From Streptomyces sp. 1222.5 (GTDB taxonomy: Bacteria > Actinomycetota > Actinomycetes > Streptomycetales > Streptomycetaceae): a stretch of DNA of 64,000 nt. The notes beneath the pieces were generated by a model. It was not told the DNA's origin, ran no database searches, and was given only the letters and a program-made list of their open reading frames with translations. The first letter of the stretch is position 1. Each line of letters begins with the position of its first letter. Shown here piece by piece: positions 26,540 to 34,636 of this stretch. The translations under genes and the position numbers were made by a program. The stretch is taken from the NCBI RefSeq assembly GCF_900105245.1, contig NZ_FNSZ01000002.1:62001-126000 (forward strand), given 5' to 3'.

Positions 26540-27207
26540 GCCGGCACCTGCGTCTCGTTCAGGGCCAGGCCGACGCGCTCGTTGACGTCGTCGGAGGCCA
26601 GCAGGTCGTCCCGGCCGGTCAGCCGGCGGTGCTCGTCGAGCAGCTGGATCATGTCGACCATGCGGTCGACCAGGCGCTGCACGTTCGTCAGCCCCTCGTC
26701 GTCGTTGAGCGCGTCGCCACGGTGCAGCGCGTGCACCGTGGCCGGGAATCCGCTGCCCACCACGATCATCCGGTTGAGCAGGGCGTTGACGGTGAGCTGG
26801 GCCCACACTTCGCCTGCGCTGTAGCGCCGGGCGACGGAGATGATGCCGGCGACCTTGTTGCTCAGCGGCCGGTCGAAGCGCAGGTAGCCGACGCCGGCCC
26901 GCTCGATGAAGGTCTGCATCAGGCTCGCGGTGCCGAATCCGTGGACCGGGGCCGCGAAGACGATGCCGTCCGCGTCGATCATCTTCTGTACGACGCCGGG
27001 CACACCGTCCGCCAGGGCGCAGGGCACGGGGCGGTCGTTGCAGTTGCCGCAGGGGCCGCAGCGCTCCATCCAGATGTTGCGCAGGTCGACGATCTCGAAC
27101 TCGACACCACGCTGCTCGGCGATCGCAGCCGCGTGCCGGAGGACGTCGGCGGTGTTGCCGTCCCGCTCCGATCCGTTGATGGCGAGGATCTTCAGACGTG
27201 TTGTCAC
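26536..27207 (-). CDS. sgcG: FMN/Fe-S ADIC dehydrogenase (SgcG)
   Basis: 223 residues of the NADPH-dependent FMN reductase/flavodoxin-like fold: ILAINGSERDGNTADVLRHA is the FMN phosphate loop and FAAPVHGFGTASLMQTFIERAG the ring-binding part. Near residues 48-60, CGPCGNCNDRPVPC holds four cysteines, consistent with the iron-sulfur cluster reported for SgcG. SgcG oxidises ADIC to 3-enolpyruvoylanthranilate, the committed step to benzoxazolinate. This gene makes the benzoxazolinate assignment firm, because it separates the pathway from anthranilate synthesis. The GTG start has AAGGAG 7 bases upstream. It is the first gene of the operon, with motif A 110 bp upstream. Confidence 0.92.
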   Translation of the reverse strand: MTTRLKILAINGSERDGNTADVLRHAAAIAEQRGVEFEIVDLRNIWMERCGPCGNCNDRPVPCALADGVPGVVQKMIDADGIVFAAPVHGFGTASLMQTFIERAGVGYLRFDRPLSNKVAGIISVARRYSAGEVWAQLTVNALLNRMIVVGSGFPATVHALHRGDALNDDEGLTNVQRLVDRMVDMIQLLDEHRRLTGRDDLLASDDVNERVGLALNETQVPA

Positions 27208-27317
27208 GAGGTGTCTCCTTCGAAGGATCCGGCCGGCGCCGGTGCCCGGCGAGCACATTCCCTGCCGTTCTCGGCCCGTTGACTCCCTTAAATCGTCATG
27301 TCTCCGCACGGATCGAG

Positions 27318-27333
27318 GCATCTTCGTAAATGC
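27318..27333 (+). promoter_or_regulatory. Motif A copy (GCATCTTCGTAAATGC), ADIC operon promoter
   Basis: Lies 110 bp upstream of the first gene of the ADIC operon. This copy is the most palindromic (GCAT at one end, ATGC at the other). Confidence 0.7.
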
Positions 27334-27344
27334 TGGATGGACCA

Positions 27345-27377
27345 ACGGCCCCGGACCTGGTAGAGGTCCGGGGCCGT
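27345..27377 (-). terminator. Terminator of the P450/O-methyltransferase unit
   Basis: A 14-bp perfect stem (27345-27358 with 27364-27377), loop GGTAG, 70 bases after the P450 stop on the minus strand. It insulates the next operon promoter. Confidence 0.8.
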
Positions 27378-27447
27378 CGGAGGCGTGCCGTCGTCACGGC
27401 GGTGGGGCGGGAGGGTGTCGCCGGAAGGGGTGCGGCGCGGCTGCCGC

Positions 27448-28692
27448 TCAGGCGGTCACGGCGACGGGGAAGGTGTCCAGGCCGCGCACGACCCAGCGGT
27501 CGCGGTAGACGGGCGGCTCCGTCGCGGCCAGGCGGGGGAACCGGGCGAAGAGCCGGGGCAGCGCGATCTGGGCCTCCAGGCGGGCGAGCGGGGCGCCCAG
27601 GCAGAAGTGCCCGCCGGCGCCGAAGCTCAGTGGCCGGTTGTCGCGCCGGTCGGGGTCGAAGCGGGCCGGGTCCGCGAAGCGCCGTGCGTCGCGGTTGGCG
27701 GCGGCCAGGATCAGCGTCAGCCGGGTCCCCGCGGGCACGGTGACGCCGGGCAGCTCGGTGTCGGCGGCCGCCCAGCGGCTGGTGACGTGCACAGGCGGTT
27801 CGAAACGCAGGATCTCCTCGACGTAGCCCGTGGCGAAGTCCGCTTCCGCGCGGAGGCGTTCGGCGAAGTCGGTCCGCTCGAGGGCGAGCAGCGCGCCGTG
27901 CCCGATGAGGAAGCTCGTTGTCTCGAACCCGGCCGTGAGCAGCACCATGAGAGTGCCCATCAGCTCGTCGTGGCCGAGCCGTCGTGGGTCCTCGTCGTGG
28001 GTGTTCACCAGGTGGGTGACGAGGTCGTCGCGGGGCTCACGGCGGCGTCGGCCGGCGAGGTCGGCGAAGTAGGCGGTCATCTCGTCCATCGCGCGGTCGG
28101 CGCGCTCCAGGGCCGCGGCGTCACGGAATCCGTCCGTGGAGACGGCGATGGTCGAGGCCATGTCGCGGAACCACACCTGGTCCTGCTCGGGGAAGCCGAG
28201 CATGGCGCTGATGACGGCGACGGGAAGCCGGGAGGCGAACTCGGCGATGAGGTCGACGGCCGACCCCGCGGCGCCGAGACCGGCCATGCGGTCGAGCAGC
28301 TGCTCGGTCATCTCCTCGATCACCGAGCGCAGCCGGCGGATCCGCGGCGGGGTGAAGGCGAAGCCGGCCACCGTCCGCAGCCGGGTGTGGTCGGGCGGAT
28401 TGCTGTAGAGCATCGAGCTGGTGAAGGCGCGCAGCGAGGAGTGGTCCCGCCACCCCGGTGCCGACGTGTCGTAGCGCGCGGCGTCCTGGACGTGGAGGCG
28501 GGTGTCCCGCAGTGCGCGGTCGCACTCCTCGTACCCGACGACGACGAGCTTGCCGGGCCCGAGCCGGACGGTTTCGCCGTGGGCCCGGATCGCCTCGTAC
28601 AGGGGGTAGGGGTCCTGGCGGCCGCCGACGGTCGCCAGCGCCGCCCATGCCTCCTCGGCCGTGGCCGGCCTGGCGTCCGGCTGGGTCCTCAT
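27448..28692 (-). CDS. Cytochrome P450, benzoxazolinate ring hydroxylase candidate
   Basis: 414 residues. I-helix LLTAGFETTSFL, ExxR in VEEILRFEPP, heme loop SFGAGGHFCLGAPLARLE. It overlaps the stop of the O-methyltransferase (ATGA) and so is made with it. In C-1027 a P450 (SgcD3) and an O-methyltransferase (SgcD4) are proposed to put the methoxyl on the benzoxazolinate ring, and the 7-methoxy benzoxazine known from auromomycin needs the same two steps. The start is the ATG at 28692; the longer reading frame upstream lies inside the methyltransferase gene in another frame. Confidence 0.85.
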   Translation of the reverse strand: MRTQPDARPATAEEAWAALATVGGRQDPYPLYEAIRAHGETVRLGPGKLVVVGYEECDRALRDTRLHVQDAARYDTSAPGWRDHSSLRAFTSSMLYSNPPDHTRLRTVAGFAFTPPRIRRLRSVIEEMTEQLLDRMAGLGAAGSAVDLIAEFASRLPVAVISAMLGFPEQDQVWFRDMASTIAVSTDGFRDAAALERADRAMDEMTAYFADLAGRRRREPRDDLVTHLVNTHDEDPRRLGHDELMGTLMVLLTAGFETTSFLIGHGALLALERTDFAERLRAEADFATGYVEEILRFEPPVHVTSRWAAADTELPGVTVPAGTRLTLILAAANRDARRFADPARFDPDRRDNRPLSFGAGGHFCLGAPLARLEAQIALPRLFARFPRLAATEPPVYRDRWVVRGLDTFPVAVTA

Positions 28693-29696
28693 CGGGCCGC
28701 GGCCAGCTCGATGATCACCGACGGGCCCGCGGGGTGGACGGCCACGACACGGAGTCCGGCGGCGGCGCCCAGCGCGGAGAACTCGGCGACGCCCCGCTCC
28801 TTGGCGCCGTACACGCACAGCATGCGCAGGTCCATGCCGGTGTGCGGGGCGTGTCCGGCGGAGCCGACCGTCTCGATGACGAGGACCGAGCCGTTCTCGC
28901 CGGCCGCCTCGGCGCAGCGCCGCAGGATGGCGGTGGCGGGCTCGTCGTCCCAGTCGTGCAGGACGAGCGAGAGCACGTAGCCGCCCGCGCCCGGGGGCAG
29001 CGGGTCGAAGAAGCTTCCGGCGACGGTGTCGGCGCGGTCCCCCAGACCGGCGGCGGCGAACCGCTCCTTGGCGGTGTGTGCGGCGCCGGGCAGGTCGACG
29101 ACCGTGCCGCGCAGCGCCGGGTTGGCACGCAGCAGTTCGGTCAGCAGCGAGCCGTCGCCGCCGCCGACGTCGACGACGTGGCCCAGGGACGCCCAGTCGA
29201 ATCCGGCGACGACGCCTGGGGCACGCTCGGCGACATCGGCCCCGAGCAGCTTGTTGAAGGAGGCGACGCGGTCGGGGTCGTCGGTGAGGTCCTCCCAGTA
29301 CTCGCGTCCGTAGCGGACCGGGAAGGCGGCCTCGCCGGTGCGGACGCTGTGCAGCAGCTCGACGAACGACAGCTCGCCGCGGCCCGCGCCCTCGATGTCG
29401 AACCAGGCCCGGATGCCGGCCGGGTGGTCCTCGCGCAGTGGTTCGCCCAGGGCCGTCAGGGCGTAGCGCCCGGTCTCGTCACGTTCCAGGACGCCCCGGA
29501 CCGCGAGGTAGCGCAGCAGGCGGTCGAGCGCCTCGGCGTGCGCGCCCGCGGCCTCGGCCAGCTCGGCCGCGGTGCGGCGCCCCGCGGCGATGTGGTCGGC
29601 GATCCGCAGCGTGGCCGCCACGCGCACGGCCATCGGCGTGCCCAGGCTCGCCATCGCCCACAGCTTGGCGGCCGATCCGTCCCCGTCACCCAACAC
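28689..29696 (-). CDS. SAM-dependent O-methyltransferase (SgcD4-like)
   Basis: 335 residues of the plant/actinobacterial small-molecule O-methyltransferase family. An N-terminal winged-helix dimer domain (GRRTAAELAEAAGAHAEALDRLLRYL) is followed by VVDVGGGDGSLL (SAM motif I), DLPGAAHTAKER, GSFFDPLPPG and LSLVLHDWDDEPATAILRRC with the catalytic His of HDWDD. GTG 29696 is the start: GGAGG lies 7 bases before it, while the nearby ATG is out of frame. It heads a two-gene unit with the P450. The likely role is methylation of the phenol made on the benzoxazolinate or its precursor. Motif A is 72 bp upstream. Confidence 0.88.
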   Translation of the reverse strand: MLGDGDGSAAKLWAMASLGTPMAVRVAATLRIADHIAAGRRTAAELAEAAGAHAEALDRLLRYLAVRGVLERDETGRYALTALGEPLREDHPAGIRAWFDIEGAGRGELSFVELLHSVRTGEAAFPVRYGREYWEDLTDDPDRVASFNKLLGADVAERAPGVVAGFDWASLGHVVDVGGGDGSLLTELLRANPALRGTVVDLPGAAHTAKERFAAAGLGDRADTVAGSFFDPLPPGAGGYVLSLVLHDWDDEPATAILRRCAEAAGENGSVLVIETVGSAGHAPHTGMDLRMLCVYGAKERGVAEFSALGAAAGLRVVAVHPAGPSVIIELAAAR

Positions 29697-29768
29697 GGCA
29701 TGTCCTCCCTTGGTCGGCGGCCCCCTCCCGGAGCCCGTGGCTTCATCGTCGCGCACGGGCGGGCGGGG

Positions 29769-29784
29769 GCCATCTCCCTTGTTG
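29769..29784 (+). promoter_or_regulatory. Motif A copy (CCATCTCCCTTGTTGC)
   Basis: Lies 72 bp upstream of the O-methyltransferase GTG. The first base deviates from the consensus G. Confidence 0.55.
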
Positions 29785-29824
29785 CGATGCTGAGTTGAGG
29801 TCCGGGACGGACGGCGCGTCGCCC

Positions 29825-31924
29825 CTAGACGTTCTCGAGCGTCTGCCGGTGCTCCGGCTCGACGGCCGCGGGTGCCGCACGGTTCGCGGACAGCCGGCCC
29901 GGTGCCCAGAAGCGCCGGCCGAGGTCCAGGGCGAGCGCGGGCACCAGGACCGTACGGACGAGGAAGGTGTCGATCAGGACGCCGATGCAGACGACGAAGC
30001 CCATCTGGGCCATCGCCACCAGCGGGAGCCCGGCGAACACGGCGAACGTCGCGGCGAGCACCAGGCCGGCCGAGCTGATGACGCCGCCGGTGCTGCTCAG
30101 GCCGATCAGGATGCCCTTGGTGTGCCCGTGCAGGGCGGTCTCCTGCTTGACCCTGTGCATCAGGAAGATGTTGTAGTCGATGCCGAGTGCGACGAGGAAG
30201 ACGAAGCCCAGCAGCGGCACTGTCCAGTCGACGCCGGGGTAGCCCATGACGTGCTCGAACAGGAGGTTCGAGGCGCCCAGGGCGGCGAAGTAGGACACGA
30301 CGACCGTCGCCAGCAGGACGAGCGGCGCGACCAGGGCGCGCAGCAGCCACACCAGCACGAGCAGGACGACGAGCAGGACCAGCGGCACCACGACGTCCAG
30401 GTCGCGTTCGGCGGCGTTCTCCTTGTCCAGGGCCTGGGCCGCGGTGCCGCCGACGAGTCCGTCGACCCGGTCCCGAAGGGCCTCGACGGTGTGCTTGGCC
30501 GCGTCGCTGTCGGGCGTGCCGGGCAGCACGGCGGCCAGCTGGGTGAGGGTGCCGTCCGGGGTGCGGCCGACGGTCCTGACCTCGACCACGCCCTTGGTGC
30601 CGCGGGCGGCGCGGGCGTCCTTCTGCGCGTCCGGCGTCTTCACGATGATCGTCGCAGGGTCGGCGGAGCCGGACGGGAAGTGCTGGGAAAGTTTCTCCTG
30701 GGCGACGACCGACTCCGGCTTGTTCGCGAACCAGTCGGTCTGGCTGAGGCCCATGTTCAGGCCCAGTGCGCCCAGCGCGAGGGCGCCGGTGACGGCCAGC
30801 GAGGCGATCCACGAGGTGCGGGGCCGGGCCGCGACGGCCTGGCCGACGCGCTCCCACAGCGGGCGGGCGGCGCGCACGGGAGCACCCTCGCGCGGCACGA
30901 GCGGCCAGAACACCCAGCGGCCGGCGATGACGAGCAGGGCCGGCAGGATCGTGACCATTGCGAGGAAGCCGCACAGGACGCCGATGACGCCGACCAGTCC
31001 CATGGAGCGGGAGGAGTTGATGTCGGCGAAGGCGAGGCAGGCCAGGCCGATCGCGACGGTGCCCGCGGAGGCGAGCACGGCGGGGCCGCTGCGGCGCAGC
31101 GCGGCCTGCATGGCCGTGTGCCGGTCCGCGTGGCGGTGCAGTTCCTCGCGGTAGCGGGCGATGAGCAGCAGCGCGTAGTCCGTGCCGATGCCGAAGACGA
31201 GGACCATCAGCACGCCCGAGCTCTGCGGGTCGACCTGGAGGCCCGCTCCCTTGGCGAGGAGGTAGGTGCCGGCCTGGGTCAGGACGGATGCGAAGCCGAC
31301 GGCGAGCGCGGGGAAGAGCCACAGGACGGGGCTGCGGTAGGTGAGCAGCAGCAGGACGACGACGATGAGTCCGGTGGCCATCATCAGCGTGCCGTCGAGG
31401 TTGTCGAAGACGGTGAAGGCGTCGGTGAGCGAGCCGGCGGGGCCGCCGACGCGGGCGTCGAGGCCGGGCGGGGCGTGGGCGTCGGCGATGCGGCGCAGGT
31501 CGGCGACCTTGTCGGCGACGACCGACTGCTCCTTGCCCGGCAGCGGCACGACCACCATGAGGGCCTTGCCGTCCTCCGACTCGATGGCCGGCGGCACCTG
31601 CCGTCCCTCGGCGGCGACCTTGCCGAAGGCGGTGCGGTCGGCCCGGACCTTGGCGCGGGCCTCGTCGCCCAGCGAGCCCGGGCTGCTGTAGACCACGACC
31701 GCCGAGGTCAGGTCGTCGGTGCGGAACTTCTCCAGCTCCGTGTTCACCTCGGCCGACTCGGCGCCGCGCGGCAGGAAGGCGTTGGCGCTGGTGTCCTGGA
31801 CCTCGCCGAGCTTGCCGGCGAGCGCGCCGAGCGCCATCACCGCGATCAGCCAGGTCACGAGGACGAGCCATTTTCCGCGACGGCCACCGGGCACGACGGC
31901 GGCTCGCTCGAACCATGCTCGCAT
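29825..31924 (-). CDS. MMPL/RND-type transporter
   Basis: 699 residues with 12 membrane segments in two RND-like halves. The first helix is KWLVLVTWLIAVMALGALAG; large outside loops follow helices 1 and 7; VFGIGTDYALLLIARYREEL and FVFLVALGIDYNIFLMHRVKQE carry the paired Asp-Tyr proton-relay motifs of MMPL proteins. It probably exports a lipophilic intermediate or the finished chromophore using the proton gradient. It is monocistronic, with its own motif A 93 bp upstream and an AAGGAG before the ATG. It is the third transporter of the window and the only one of this family. Confidence 0.88.
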   Translation of the reverse strand: MRAWFERAAVVPGGRRGKWLVLVTWLIAVMALGALAGKLGEVQDTSANAFLPRGAESAEVNTELEKFRTDDLTSAVVVYSSPGSLGDEARAKVRADRTAFGKVAAEGRQVPPAIESEDGKALMVVVPLPGKEQSVVADKVADLRRIADAHAPPGLDARVGGPAGSLTDAFTVFDNLDGTLMMATGLIVVVLLLLTYRSPVLWLFPALAVGFASVLTQAGTYLLAKGAGLQVDPQSSGVLMVLVFGIGTDYALLLIARYREELHRHADRHTAMQAALRRSGPAVLASAGTVAIGLACLAFADINSSRSMGLVGVIGVLCGFLAMVTILPALLVIAGRWVFWPLVPREGAPVRAARPLWERVGQAVAARPRTSWIASLAVTGALALGALGLNMGLSQTDWFANKPESVVAQEKLSQHFPSGSADPATIIVKTPDAQKDARAARGTKGVVEVRTVGRTPDGTLTQLAAVLPGTPDSDAAKHTVEALRDRVDGLVGGTAAQALDKENAAERDLDVVVPLVLLVVLLVLVWLLRALVAPLVLLATVVVSYFAALGASNLLFEHVMGYPGVDWTVPLLGFVFLVALGIDYNIFLMHRVKQETALHGHTKGILIGLSSTGGVISSAGLVLAATFAVFAGLPLVAMAQMGFVVCIGVLIDTFLVRTVLVPALALDLGRRFWAPGRLSANRAAPAAVEPEHRQTLENV

Positions 31925-32017
31925 GGAGATCTCTCCTTTTGGGGGACGTTCCGCGGCCGGGCGCGCTGCGGCCGCACGGCGGGGACGGTTCATCGTCCCG
32001 GGCGTTCATCCGGGGTC

Positions 32018-32033
32018 GCATCTTCCGTATTGC
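32018..32033 (+). promoter_or_regulatory. Motif A copy (GCATCTTCCGTATTGC), MMPL promoter
   Basis: Lies 93 bp upstream of the MMPL ATG, immediately past the terminator of the hydrolase gene. Confidence 0.7.
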
Positions 32034-32051
32034 TGAATGCGCGCATGCGGC

Positions 32052-32082
32052 AGCGCCCGTGGAACCGCGCTCCACGGGCGCT
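32052..32082 (-). terminator. Terminator of the alpha/beta hydrolase gene
   Basis: A 12-bp perfect stem (32052-32063 with 32071-32082) and a 7-base loop, 48 bases after the hydrolase stop. Confidence 0.75.
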
Positions 32083-32129
32083 GTGCTGTGCCGCCCGGCG
32101 GGCCGGGCCTAAGTGCGGCACGGATGACC

Positions 32130-32918
32130 TCAGTTGGCGAAGAAGTTCTTCAGCTCGGGCGCGAGGACGGCCGGGTCGACGGCGATGCCCTGGCCGGCCA
32201 GGGCGTGACGGCGGGCGTCCGGCAGTGCGTCGGTGACCGCCTGCGCGGAGGCCTTCAGCCACGCGTCCGCCTCGCCGCCGTGCACCACGAACACCGGGGC
32301 GGTGACGGACGCCAGTTCCCCGGTCGGCAGGGCGAAGTCGTCGCCGACGATGGTCGTGTCGTACGGCAGCGTGTGCGCCAGGGCCTCGAGGCCCGCCCAG
32401 AACGGCGCGAACTTCATTCCGGCGACGGCCTCGGCCGGCGCGCCCATGCCCTCGACCATGAAGAACTCGACGGCCTCGGCCCGCTTGCCGGACGCGCTCA
32501 GCTCCGCGAGACGGGCGGTGAAGCCGGCCGGGGGACGCGGGCCGGACTCGTCGACGACGTACGGCGGGTCGTAGACGGCGATCTGCGTGATGCCAAGACC
32601 GGCGGCCGCGGCCTTGAACGCAAGGGCGCCGCCGGCCGAAAGACCGAAGACCCTGGCCGAGCCGCCGGCCTCGGCGATCAGTGCCGCGAGGTCCTCGATC
32701 TCGCGTTCCACGGCGTACTCGGCAGCGTCGCCGCTGTCCCCGCGGCCGCGGCGGTCGTAGTTGAAGACAGTGAAGTGGGGGGCCAGTTCCTCGGCCAGCT
32801 GCGTCATGGTCGGATGCGCCCGCTCGCTGAAGGAGCCGCCGATGAGGATCAGCGGTTCGCCCTGGCCGGAGCGGTCGTAGGCGATCGTGGTGCCGTCGGC
32901 GGACTGAACTGTGTTCAT
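32130..32918 (-). CDS. Alpha/beta hydrolase
   Basis: 262 residues, a compact alpha/beta hydrolase. The oxyanion region is LIGGSFSER, the nucleophile elbow is VFGLSAGGALAF with its serine, the acid is probably in FVVHGGEAD, and the late histidine is in RRHALAGQG. YDRRGRGDSGD is the usual strand-4 motif. The substrate is unknown. Candidates are a proofreading thioesterase for aryl-CoA or PCP esters, or an esterase acting on the chromophore. The ATG at 32918 is chosen because the upstream frame crosses motif A and has no binding site. It is a single-gene unit between motif A (90 bp upstream) and a terminator. Confidence 0.85.
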   Translation of the reverse strand: MNTVQSADGTTIAYDRSGQGEPLILIGGSFSERAHPTMTQLAEELAPHFTVFNYDRRGRGDSGDAAEYAVEREIEDLAALIAEAGGSARVFGLSAGGALAFKAAAAGLGITQIAVYDPPYVVDESGPRPPAGFTARLAELSASGKRAEAVEFFMVEGMGAPAEAVAGMKFAPFWAGLEALAHTLPYDTTIVGDDFALPTGELASVTAPVFVVHGGEADAWLKASAQAVTDALPDARRHALAGQGIAVDPAVLAPELKNFFAN

Positions 32919-33008
32919 TGTTCTCCTGAAGACGTGGGGGCGCCGGGCTGCGCGGACGGATGTCGGGTTTGTGTGCCCGTCCAGCCTGCGGACGGCGAGG
33001 GTCGCGGC

Positions 33009-33024
33009 GCATCTTCGGAATTGC
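33009..33024 (+). promoter_or_regulatory. Motif A copy (GCATCTTCGGAATTGC), hydrolase promoter
   Basis: Lies 90 bp upstream of the hydrolase ATG. Confidence 0.7.
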
Positions 33025-33049
33025 TGCGTCCGCACCGGCGGCGCACGAA

Positions 33050-33077
33050 GCCCCGGGGGCCTGCGGGCCTCCGGGGC
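33050..33077 (-). terminator. Terminator of the membrane acyltransferase gene
   Basis: A 12-bp G/C stem with one G-T pair (33050-33061 with 33066-33077), 25 bases after the acyltransferase stop. Confidence 0.6.
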
Positions 33078-33102
33078 GGGTGGTTCGGGGTTCGTGCGCT
33101 GG

Positions 33103-34398
33103 TCAGCGCGGTCCGGCGACGGTGTAGGCGTCCTGTGCGGTGGCGGCGGTCCGGGTGGCGCCGTCCTTGCGGGCAGCCCAGCGGCCGACGGCCTTCACGA
33201 TGGGACGTTCGATGAGGTAGTGGCTCGCGGTGGCCGCCAGGATGCTGCCGACGAGCACCGCGGTCATCAGCTCCGGGAAGCCGATCGTGCCGCGCAGCTG
33301 GTTCATCAGGCCCGGCTGGGTGCCGAAGACGCTGCCGGTCTTGAACCAGAAGTACATGATGGCGAAGTGCCACAGGTAGATGCCGTAGGAGATGCGTCCC
33401 AGGTAGCGCGAGACGGGGTTGGCGACGATCGCGTCGACGACCCGGGACTTGGTGCCGGGGATCGAGAGCGGCATCACCGTCAGGTAGGAGAAGACCAGCA
33501 GCAGGAAGTACTGGGTCAGGGCGAGGCCGACGCCCTCGTAGTCGCCGTAGCCGGGGCGGCCGAAGGGCTGGGTGCAGTTGAAGGCGTAGACGGCCAGGGC
33601 GCCGACCCAGAACAGCAGCGGATGGCTGGCGGCGATCCGGTACAGGGCGGGCTTACGGTCGGGCCGCAGCTCGGCGAGGACGTGCAGGAGCGCCATGGCC
33701 ATACCGAGGGCGAAGGCACCGCCGACGCCCAGCGGCCACCAGTACTTGGTGGGGTAGATGCCCATCGACGGGCGGTGGATGTAGTAGGTCCACACCGCTG
33801 ATCCGACGGTGATGAGCGCCAGCGGGACCATCATGCGGCGCACCTTGCGCACCGGATCGGCTGTGCCCCGGGCCAGCCAGTGCATCAGTACGGCGAGCAG
33901 GGGGAGGGCGAGGTAGTACTGCATCTCGGCCGGGACGGTCCAGGCCGGGTCCATGCCGGCGATCCACGTGTAGTCGTAGACCTGGAGCATCAGGATCGGC
34001 CGCAGCACGTACCAGACCCCGTCGACTGCGTCGAAGTTGAGGAGGAACACGCAGACCAGCGAGAGCAGGATGTAGGCGGGCCACAGCCGGGCGAGGCGCT
34101 TGGCGAGGAACGGGCCGACCTTGGGGCGCTCGCCGCCGCCGAGGGTCCAGCGGGCGAACGGCCGGTACAGCAGCATGCCGGACAGGACGAAGAACGGGCC
34201 CAGCGCCAGTGGACGCATGCCGGCCAGCAGGTCGGCGAGGGCCTGGTTGCCGGGCCGTGCCGTGTAGGCGCCCATGACTCCGGCTGCGAAGGATGTGTGG
34301 ACGGCCGCAACTCCGAGGGCACACAGCGCGCGGACACCGTCGAGTCCCCCGACGCGCTTGGTCTGTTGGGCCGGTGCCGCGGCCCGATTGGCATTCAC
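33103..34398 (-). CDS. Membrane acyltransferase 3 family protein (SgcD6-like)
   Basis: 431 residues with about ten membrane helices. GLDGVRALCALGVAAVHTSF carries the R-A and catalytic-type His of acyltransferase 3 proteins, and YGIYLWHFAIMYFWF is the typical late helix. In C-1027 the membrane acyltransferase SgcD6 is proposed to transfer the benzoxazolinate from CoA to the enediyne core, and this is the best candidate for that step here. I use the GTG at 34398 (MNANRAAAPA), preceded by AGAGGAG; a longer frame upstream runs through the promoter. Motif A lies 62 bp upstream. It is divergent to the NRPS operon, so the two acylation branches share a control region. Confidence 0.85.
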   Translation of the reverse strand: MNANRAAAPAQQTKRVGGLDGVRALCALGVAAVHTSFAAGVMGAYTARPGNQALADLLAGMRPLALGPFFVLSGMLLYRPFARWTLGGGERPKVGPFLAKRLARLWPAYILLSLVCVFLLNFDAVDGVWYVLRPILMLQVYDYTWIAGMDPAWTVPAEMQYYLALPLLAVLMHWLARGTADPVRKVRRMMVPLALITVGSAVWTYYIHRPSMGIYPTKYWWPLGVGGAFALGMAMALLHVLAELRPDRKPALYRIAASHPLLFWVGALAVYAFNCTQPFGRPGYGDYEGVGLALTQYFLLLVFSYLTVMPLSIPGTKSRVVDAIVANPVSRYLGRISYGIYLWHFAIMYFWFKTGSVFGTQPGLMNQLRGTIGFPELMTAVLVGSILAATASHYLIERPIVKAVGRWAARKDGATRTAATAQDAYTVAGPR

Positions 34399-34460
34399 TG
34401 CGTCAGCGCTCCTCTGTGTCTCGATGGCTTGTTCAGCATGGGCATGGCGTGATTGCGGCG

Positions 34461-34476
34461 CCATCTTCTGCCGTGC
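34461..34476 (+). promoter_or_regulatory. Motif A copy (CCATCTTCTGCCGTGC), acyltransferase promoter
   Basis: Lies 62 bp upstream of the acyltransferase GTG, in the 238-bp divergent promoter region. Confidence 0.5.
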
Positions 34477-34525
34477 GGTGTTGCCGCGACCCGCCGTTGG
34501 GCCGCCAACCGCCCTGTGACGCACG

Positions 34526-34541
34526 GCAATCCAGGAGATGC
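34526..34541 (-). promoter_or_regulatory. Motif A copy (plus strand GCAATCCAGGAGATGC), NRPS operon promoter
   Basis: Reads GCATCTCCTGGATTGC on the minus strand and lies 95 bp upstream of the A-PCP ATG. It pairs with the opposite copy at 34461. Confidence 0.65.
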
Positions 34542-34636
34542 AGCGCCCGTCGGCCCTGTGTGACCGTTCCGGCTGACCCGTCAGGCCGCCTGCGTGCGGG
34601 CTGCCCTCGGCAGGGACGAGCGATTGGACGTAAGCG